Source: an uncultured Lachnospiraceae bacterium (GTDB lineage: Bacteria > Bacillota > Clostridia > Lachnospirales > Lachnospiraceae). Taken from it: 9,684 nt of DNA. The notes beneath the pieces were generated by a model. The model was not told the DNA's origin, ran no database searches, and worked only from the letters and a program-made list of their open reading frames with translations. Of the stretch, positions 6,209-9,684 are shown piece by piece. Position numbers and translations under genes: made by a program. The stretch covers positions 1-9,684 of the forward strand of contig CAOKHR010000073.1 of the NCBI GenBank assembly GCA_948468325.1. The letters run 5' to 3'. Each line of letters opens with the position of its first letter. The stretch's first letter is position 1.

Positions 6209-6769
6209 TTACTTTTTGATAAGGGCAATATCATATTCCTTTATCTCATATCCCAGCAGCCGGATAATCTCCAGTTCATCCTGCGCATCAAAAACAGCAT
6301 TGTGTGTTTCACTGTACTGCTTGTCGTTGCTTAGCATTTTCAGCACGGCTTCAACACCATATCCCCGTTTCAGCCTGCCGGTTTTATAACAATCTGCCCA
6401 ATCCGGTATGGCCCAGTTATACTGACGGTATGCAGCCAGACGCATAATGTCATACCAACAATATCTGGAATATTCCGGCAGATGGTTTTTATCAAAAGAT
6501 GCGTTATATGCAAAAAGCTTTTTTACCTTATAAAGATTCATCCACTCCCTAATCTCTTTTAACGCCTGCTTTCTGTTTGTAATGCGGGCAGCTTTTTCAT
6601 CCGGCCGCAGCTCGTCTGAAAACATTCCGCCGACTCTGTACGCCGGATCAATTATGTAATATACCGAATCTATTTTTTTCTTGGTTTCTGAATCAGCGAC
6701 TACTACACCGATTGACATTACTTCATCATTCCAGTTTGTTTCCGTATCAATCACTGCAAACTTTTCCAT
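6209..6769 (-). CDS. DEDDh-type 3'-5' exonuclease (DnaQ / RNase T-like)
   Basis: A 186-residue protein with the exonuclease fold. Motif I is FAVIDTETNWNDEVMSIGVV (Asp8, Glu10), motif II is LFAYNASFDKNHL (Asp93), and motif III is THNAVFDAQDELEI (His156, Asp161, the DEDDh form). All four acidic residues and the His are present, so it should be an active two-metal 3'-5' exonuclease; whether the substrate is DNA or RNA cannot be told. It is stand-alone, without polymerase or helicase domains. The start is ATG 6767-6769, preceded by AAAGGA about 6 bases away; the ATG 36 bases further upstream lacks a site. It lies 98 bases after lrgB on the same strand, with a TATAAT box in that gap. Confidence 0.88.
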   Translation of the reverse strand: MEKFAVIDTETNWNDEVMSIGVVVADSETKKKIDSVYYIIDPAYRVGGMFSDELRPDEKAARITNRKQALKEIREWMNLYKVKKLFAYNASFDKNHLPEYSRYCWYDIMRLAAYRQYNWAIPDWADCYKTGRLKRGYGVEAVLKMLSNDKQYSETHNAVFDAQDELEIIRLLGYEIKEYDIALIKK

Positions 6770-6809
6770 TGCATTTCCTTTCATTGTAAAATTCAGCAGC
6801 TTCATCAGA

Positions 6810-6838
6810 ATTATACTTCATCTTTTTGCAAATTTCTA
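6810..6838 (-). promoter_or_regulatory. Weak candidate promoter of the exonuclease gene
   Basis: Minus strand: a perfect TATAAT (6815 to 6810) lies 41 bases before the start codon, but the hexamer 17 bases upstream (TAGAAA) is a poor -35. The gene may be read from this box, from the lrgAB promoter, or both. No clear terminator is seen after lrgB. Confidence 0.3.
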
Positions 6839-6867
6839 CATAAAGCACACATTTAGAATCAACTCCC

Positions 6868-7563
6868 TCACAACATAAGCCGCGCAAAAATATTCGCACC
6901 AATCACCGTCAATATGCCTGAAACAACAATGGACAAACTGCTCATCGCACCCTCAACGGCTCCCATCTCCATCGCTTTTGTCGTTCCGATTGCATGTGAC
7001 GAAGTCCCCACTGCAATTCCTTTTGCAACCGGATCATAAATTTTAAAAATTTTACATACAGTCTCTGCAATCATGCTGCCCAGAATACCTGTAACAATAA
7101 TAACTGCCACCGTAATCGGTACATATCCGCCAAGTTCTTCCGAAACTCCCATGCCAATTGCTGTCGTAATTGATTTCGGTAATAGCGTCACATAAGAGGC
7201 ATAGTCAAGCTGAAACAGACTTACCAGTATAAAAATACTGCAAAGGCTGGCCAGTACGCCTGAAATAATACCGGCAAACACGGCCTTATAATTTTTCTTT
7301 AACAGCTCTGCCTGCTCATACAACGGAACAGCAAGGCAAATCGTAGCCGGAGTTAATAAAACCGAAACGTATTTTGCACCCTCTTTATAAACCGCATAAT
7401 CAACCTGAAAGAAAACCAAAAACAAAATCGTAAAAATAATTGCCAGCAGCAGCGGATTAAAAATGGCCCATTTAAATTTTCTTTTCAGAAATGAACCCAT
7501 TCCATAAGAAAGCAGCGTAATAAATACACCGAAAAATACCGATGTTTCAAAAAAATCATTCAT
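6868..7563 (-). CDS. lrgB: LrgB-family integral membrane protein
   Basis: A 231-residue, very hydrophobic protein with about six to eight membrane segments. Family signatures are LLTPATICLAVPLYEQ, LPKSITTAIGMGVSEELGG and VAKGIAVGTSSHAIGTTKAM. LrgB pairs with the small holin-like LrgA. The pair was first linked to control of murein hydrolases and lysis, and in Bacillus and Streptococcus homologues are implicated in pyruvate transport; I cannot choose between these roles. The start is taken as ATG 7561-7563, with AAGGG 8 bases upstream, rather than the GTG 9 bases earlier that lies inside this spacer. The start overlaps the lrgA stop by 8 bases (ATGAATGA), implying coupled translation. Confidence 0.92.
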   Translation of the reverse strand: MNDFFETSVFFGVFITLLSYGMGSFLKRKFKWAIFNPLLLAIIFTILFLVFFQVDYAVYKEGAKYVSVLLTPATICLAVPLYEQAELLKKNYKAVFAGIISGVLASLCSIFILVSLFQLDYASYVTLLPKSITTAIGMGVSEELGGYVPITVAVIIVTGILGSMIAETVCKIFKIYDPVAKGIAVGTSSHAIGTTKAMEMGAVEGAMSSLSIVVSGILTVIGANIFARLML

Positions 7564-7921
7564 TTTTTTCACCCTTTTTTGTAAATCTCATAACAAACTG
7601 TACTGTTTTTCCGGATACAGCCATAACTACAACCGTGGAAATCACTGTTATTACTGCATATTCAACCCACGCCGCCTTTATAATCTGCCAGGAATCCATC
7701 AGGCCTACCGCAGCCGGAATAAATAAAACCGGCATGATTTCAATCAAAAAACTGCTGGTCTCTTTAACCGAAGACACAGAAATAATTTTCAGTTCCAGAC
7801 ACAAAAACAAAATTATAATTCCATATATACTTGCCGGAACCGGCAGCGGCATAATCTCATGCAGTATTTCTCCAAGAAACGATAAAAATAATATAATTGC
7901 AAATTGTTTTATATATTTCAA
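7556..7921 (-). CDS. lrgA: LrgA/CidA-family holin-like membrane protein
   Basis: A 121-residue protein with about four membrane segments: FAIILFLSFLGEILHEIMP, then VPASIYGIIILFLCLELK, FLIEIMPVLFIPAAVGLM and YAVITVISTVVVMAVSG. The P-ASIYG-I-LFLCL pattern and the EIMPVLFIPAAVG stretch are typical of LrgA/CidA. The short basic C-terminus (RFTKKGEKNE) should be cytoplasmic. The start is best placed at TTG 7919-7921, because GGAGG ends 8 bases before it; a TTG 18 bases further up has no site and would put the Shine-Dalgarno inside the gene. It is the first gene of a two-gene unit with lrgB, behind the promoter at 7986-8014. I see no LytSR-type regulator gene nearby. Confidence 0.9.
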   Translation of the reverse strand: MKYIKQFAIILFLSFLGEILHEIMPLPVPASIYGIIILFLCLELKIISVSSVKETSSFLIEIMPVLFIPAAVGLMDSWQIIKAAWVEYAVITVISTVVVMAVSGKTVQFVMRFTKKGEKNE

Positions 7922-7985
7922 CCTTTCCACCTCCCGCAATAAATTATCCAGACACTTTCGAAATGCCTGTAAATGTTACCTGTCT

Positions 7986-8014
7986 AATGTATCCTATATT
8001 TTCACACCCGTCAA
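7986..8014 (-). promoter_or_regulatory. Sigma-A promoter of lrgAB
   Basis: Minus strand: TTGACG (8014 to 8009), a 17-base spacer, then TACATT (7991 to 7986). The leader to the TTG start would be about 58 bases. The small minus-strand ORF crossing this site is explained by the promoter and is not taken as a gene. Confidence 0.65.
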
Positions 8015-8035
8015 CAAAAATACGAACATGCATAT

Positions 8036-8090
8036 CCGAAAGCGCATCCCAGGATGTCATGCTCCTTCGGAGCAGACTTATTAAGGTATA
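8036..8090 (+). repeat. Diverged partial copy of the hairpin-rich element
   Basis: This aligns in the same direction with 6012-6065: by eye about 42 of 55 positions agree with one gap. CCGAAAG-GCATCCCA agrees in 15 of 16, CTCCT-CGGAG in 10 of 11, and TAAGGTATA in 9 of 9. The hairpin GTC-A-TGCTCC-TTC-GGAGCA-GAC (8056-8077) has the same layout as that at 6032-6053, with compensatory changes in the stem. It lies in the gap between lrgA and the cis-prenyltransferase gene, upstream of both. Confidence 0.65.
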
Positions 8091-8143
8091 TTTTTTCCGA
8101 ATATGTCCATATTTATAAGAGCACAAACTATCAGGAGGATTAT

Positions 8144-8758
8144 ATGAAACGCATTCCAAAACATATCGGCATCATTCCGGACGGCAACAGACGCTGGGCA
8201 AAATGCAATGGGCTGAAAAAAGAAGCAGGTTACCAATACGGATTAGAGCCGGGTTTAAAGCTGCTTCGGGCAGCAAGAAGCTGCGGCATACAGGAACTTA
8301 CCTACTACGGGTTTACCGTTGATAACTGCAAACGTCCAAAAGAACAGGTCCTCGCATTTTCAAAAGCCTGTGTCACGGCTGTCAAAATGATCGAACAGGA
8401 AAATGTCGATTTGTATGTAATCGGCAATACCCGGTCGTCCTGTTTTCCTGAAGAACTTCTTCCGTATGCAAACCGCAAACGGCAGCCAGTCTGTAAAAAA
8501 GAGACAATCAGAGTGAATTTTCTTGTAAACTACGGCTGGGAATGGGATATGAAAAACGGCTGGGCATCGAAAGAAATACCGAGAATTGACCTCGTAATCC
8601 GCTGGGGCGGAATGTGCCGTTTATCCGGTCTTCTGCCTGTTCAGACTGTGTATTCTGATTTTTATATTGTAAAAGAATTGTGGCCGGATTTTCAGGAAAA
8701 ACAATTTACAGATGCATTGCAATGGTATCAGAAACAGGATATTACATTAGGCGGATGA
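8144..8758 (+). CDS. Short divergent cis-prenyltransferase (UppS-like family)
   Basis: It belongs to the family that joins isopentenyl units into cis-isoprenoid diphosphates. The N-terminus HIGIIPDGNRRWAK holds the catalytic Asp13. YYGFTVDNCKRP (54-65) matches the YAFSSENWNRP block, keeping Asn61 and Arg64. IDLVIRWGGMCRLSG (148-162) matches the DLVIRTGGEHRISN block, and VYSDFYIVKELWPDF the closing AELYF..LWPDF block. At 204 residues it is about 45 shorter than normal UppS, the loss falling in the middle. Several usually conserved residues differ: the His of the HKAG block is missing, the GGEHR Glu is Met157, and the metal-binding Glu is Asp172. It may therefore be a second, specialised enzyme rather than the essential undecaprenyl synthase. 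AGGAGG lies 5 bases before ATG 8144; no clear promoter is seen. Confidence 0.85.
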   Translation: MKRIPKHIGIIPDGNRRWAKCNGLKKEAGYQYGLEPGLKLLRAARSCGIQELTYYGFTVDNCKRPKEQVLAFSKACVTAVKMIEQENVDLYVIGNTRSSCFPEELLPYANRKRQPVCKKETIRVNFLVNYGWEWDMKNGWASKEIPRIDLVIRWGGMCRLSGLLPVQTVYSDFYIVKELWPDFQEKQFTDALQWYQKQDITLGG

Positions 8759-8841
8759 CTTTAAATTGTCAGAATATTTGCCAAATTATCAATATTGAAT
8801 CAGTTATAAATAATACTAATCAAAAATTTTCTCATTTCTTG

Positions 8842-8870
8842 TTGACATATGCAGAATTATTAGATATAAT
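8842..8870 (+). promoter_or_regulatory. Consensus sigma-A promoter of a short transcript
   Basis: TTGACA (8842-8847), a 17-base spacer, and TATAAT (8865-8870): a perfect match to both hexamers at ideal spacing, the best promoter in the window. Transcription would start near 8877. No normal gene lies downstream before the terminator at 9152-9192. Confidence 0.85.
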
Positions 8871-8922
8871 CAATTCAACAAATCAAACAACACACAACTA
8901 CAGAAAACGGAGGTACAGGCCA

Positions 8923-8934
8923 ATGAAAACGTAA
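8923..8934 (+). CDS. Minimal ORF (Met-Lys-Thr) with strong ribosome binding site
   Basis: ATG AAA ACG TAA, with GGAGG 9 bases upstream, is the first start codon with a site on the short transcript. The initiation signal is as good as that of real genes here, but three codons make a functional product doubtful. It could be a regulatory mini-ORF or what is left after a nonsense change. Confidence 0.2.
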   Translation: MKT

Positions 8935-9132
8935 CACACCACCTCATCATTCTTTTTTAAACAGATTCGGGAAACGAGATTGAAACGGAGACCATGAAAA
9001 AATAATATAAAACGCAGGACAGAGGATCAGTTGCCATATTCAGATATGATTCCGGTTCAAAAGATTCATGGAGAACAAAATGGAGATATTTATTTCACGA
9101 ATTTGAAAAAATAAATCAGGAGGTACAATCCA

Positions 9133-9150
9133 ATGGATGGCATATTTTAA
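9133..9150 (+). CDS. Minimal ORF (MDGIF) directly before the terminator
   Basis: ATG GAT GGC ATA TTT TAA, with GGAGG 9 bases upstream. The stop codon is one base from the terminator stem, so a ribosome on this ORF would cover or open the hairpin, as in attenuation leaders. However, no plus-strand gene lies beyond the terminator in this window. Confidence 0.2.
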   Translation: MDGIF

Positions 9151-9151
9151 A

Positions 9152-9192
9152 AGCGGCATCAAATCATTCGATTTCGATGCCGCTCTTCTTTT
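9152..9192 (+). terminator. Strong intrinsic terminator, possibly bidirectional
   Basis: AGCGGCATC (9152-9160) pairs with GATGCCGCT (9176-9184), and the stem is extended by AAATC/GATTT around an ATTC loop with one bulged C. CTTCTTTT follows on the plus strand. On the minus strand the stem runs into TTTAAAAT, so it could also serve the TPR gene that ends at 9202. Confidence 0.85.
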
Positions 9193-9201
9193 GCAAAATT
9201 T

Positions 9202-9684
9202 CTAAAACGCTTTAAAATTGTATTTATGCGGAATTTCCTTTTTTTCGCCGTACAGATTTTGATGCATCTCACTCCACAACTGTGCCATGGAATCTTCACC
9301 CTCACGAATATCCTCGATTTCCAGCCCTCCGTTTTCTTCCAGCATCCCGTACGCTTCTTTGTCTCTTCCCAGATGATGCAGCGAACAAATATAATAAAAC
9401 CGTATTTTAGCAATCTCCTGCTCATTTTGCCCCAGAGATTCATAGAAACTACAGATAATCCGATCTGCCTGACAAAGAGAAAGAATTTTAAATCCCTCTT
9501 TCAGATAGGAAATATCCGTCTGCCGCATATTCATCCCTTTTACGATATATTCCGCCGCCTGTTCTGTCTCCTTTAAAACAAGGCAGACGCAGGCAAGCGC
9601 ATGAAATGCCCAGGGATTTTCTGCAAGTGAGAGTGACTTTTTCAATTCTTTTTTTGCCTTTTTATAGTTTCCCTGTACATAATG
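9202..9684 (-). CDS. TPR-type protein, C-terminal part (cut by window edge)
   Basis: The frame is open to the right edge, giving 160 residues and a stop at 9202-9204. The visible part begins HYVQGNYKKAKKELKKSLSL, ENPWAFHALACVCLVLKETEQAAEYI, the helix-pair pattern of tetratricopeptide repeats, and continues with LGQNEQEIAKIRFYYICSLHHLGRDKEAYGML, another TPR-like pair. The end, LEIEDIREGEDSMAQLW followed by IPHKYNFKAF, recalls the tail of large TPR proteins of the DUF5107 type, but that is from memory and uncertain. The TTG near 9645 is internal, not the start, since the repeat pattern continues upstream of it. It is convergent with the short transcript, and its terminator is probably the shared hairpin. 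Confidence 0.8.
   Translation of the reverse strand, partial: HYVQGNYKKAKKELKKSLSLAENPWAFHALACVCLVLKETEQAAEYIVKGMNMRQTDISYLKEGFKILSLCQADRIICSFYESLGQNEQEIAKIRFYYICSLHHLGRDKEAYGMLEENGGLEIEDIREGEDSMAQLWSEMHQNLYGEKKEIPHKYNFKAF

Larger units (their letters stand above)
8877..9192 (+). ncRNA. Candidate small transcript (about 315 nt) with tiny ORFs
   Basis: The limits are set by the consensus promoter and the strong terminator. Inside there is no ORF of normal size with a start. There are two strong Shine-Dalgarno/start pairs, GGAGGTACAGGCCAATG (8909-8925) and GGAGGTACAATCCAATG (9119-9135), 15 of 17 bases alike. They open frames of only 3 and 5 codons. Also present are ATG-AAA-AAA-TAA at 8994 and a 12-codon frame at 9068 without a site. 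It may be a regulatory RNA, a source of tiny peptides, or the decayed leader of a lost gene. It does not resemble an ncRNA family I can name. Confidence 0.45.

Noticed and set aside
5828..6334. Plus-strand ORF of 168 codons through the hairpin-rich block
   Set aside because: It overlaps two well-supported minus-strand genes at its ends and the inverted repeats in its middle, has no ribosome binding site, and its translation looks like noise.
7542..8084. Plus-strand ORF of 180 codons antisense to lrgA
   Set aside because: It is the complement of a clear membrane-protein gene, with no ribosome binding site and no family resemblance.
7944..8159. Minus-strand ORF of 71 codons between lrgA and the cis-prenyltransferase gene
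   Set aside because: It crosses the lrgAB promoter, the repeat copy and the ribosome binding site of the neighbouring gene; its internal ATG has the Shine-Dalgarno-like sequence only one base away, and its sequence resembles no family I know.
9006..9212. Open plus-strand frame of about 68 codons inside and past the short transcript
   Set aside because: It has no usable start codon, stops lie just upstream in frame, and it runs through the terminator into the TPR gene. It could be a remnant, but it cannot be supported as a gene.
9159..9443. Minus-strand ORF of 94 codons overlapping the TPR gene
   Set aside because: It lies in a different frame of the same strand over a clear TPR-type sequence and into the terminator; its composition (many Arg, Lys, Trp, Cys) is typical of an out-of-frame shadow.

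Overview
The window looks like chromosomal DNA of a low-GC Gram-positive anaerobe of the Clostridia, most likely Lachnospiraceae. The grounds are strong AGGAGG-type ribosome binding sites, sigma-A promoters with TATAAT boxes, frequent GTG/TTG starts, and the protein families present. This placement is inferred from overall character, not from a marker gene.

Layout: (1) 1-513: the last 45 codons of an unrecognised protein, a hairpin, and about 300 bases of AT-rich DNA without a gene. (2) 514-2110: a membrane-anchored XRE-family regulator (minus) diverges from an O6-alkylguanine-DNA alkyltransferase gene (plus). The 328-base gap between them holds two near-identical 15-base operator-like dyads exactly 120 bases apart, each overlapping a candidate promoter element. 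(3) 2122-5340: carB, the large subunit of carbamoyl-phosphate synthase (minus), convergent with the alkyltransferase gene. It has its own sigma-A promoter, and carA is not next to it. (4) 5517-6769: a small bacterial PH-domain protein and a DEDDh 3'-5' exonuclease, both minus. Between them lies a 213-base block made almost entirely of nested inverted repeats, downstream of a candidate promoter, so it may form the leader of the PH-domain gene. (5) 6868-7921: an lrgA-lrgB pair (minus, 8-base overlap, own promoter). (6) 8144-8758: a short, divergent cis-prenyltransferase (plus). (7) 8842-9192: a textbook promoter and a strong terminator bracket about 315 bases with no normal gene, only tiny ORFs behind good Shine-Dalgarno sites. 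(8) 9202-9684: the C-terminal part of a TPR-type protein (minus) running off the window.

The most interesting signal is the hairpin-rich block at 5922-6134. A second, diverged partial copy lies at 8036-8090. The central hairpin keeps the same shape in both copies, including a bulged A, while three of its base pairs differ by compensatory changes on both sides of the stem. This points to a dispersed element, or a family of structured RNAs, selected for its fold. The genes themselves belong to known families. The window is a mosaic of small transcription units rather than one pathway, and I see no evidence that the genes work together as one system.
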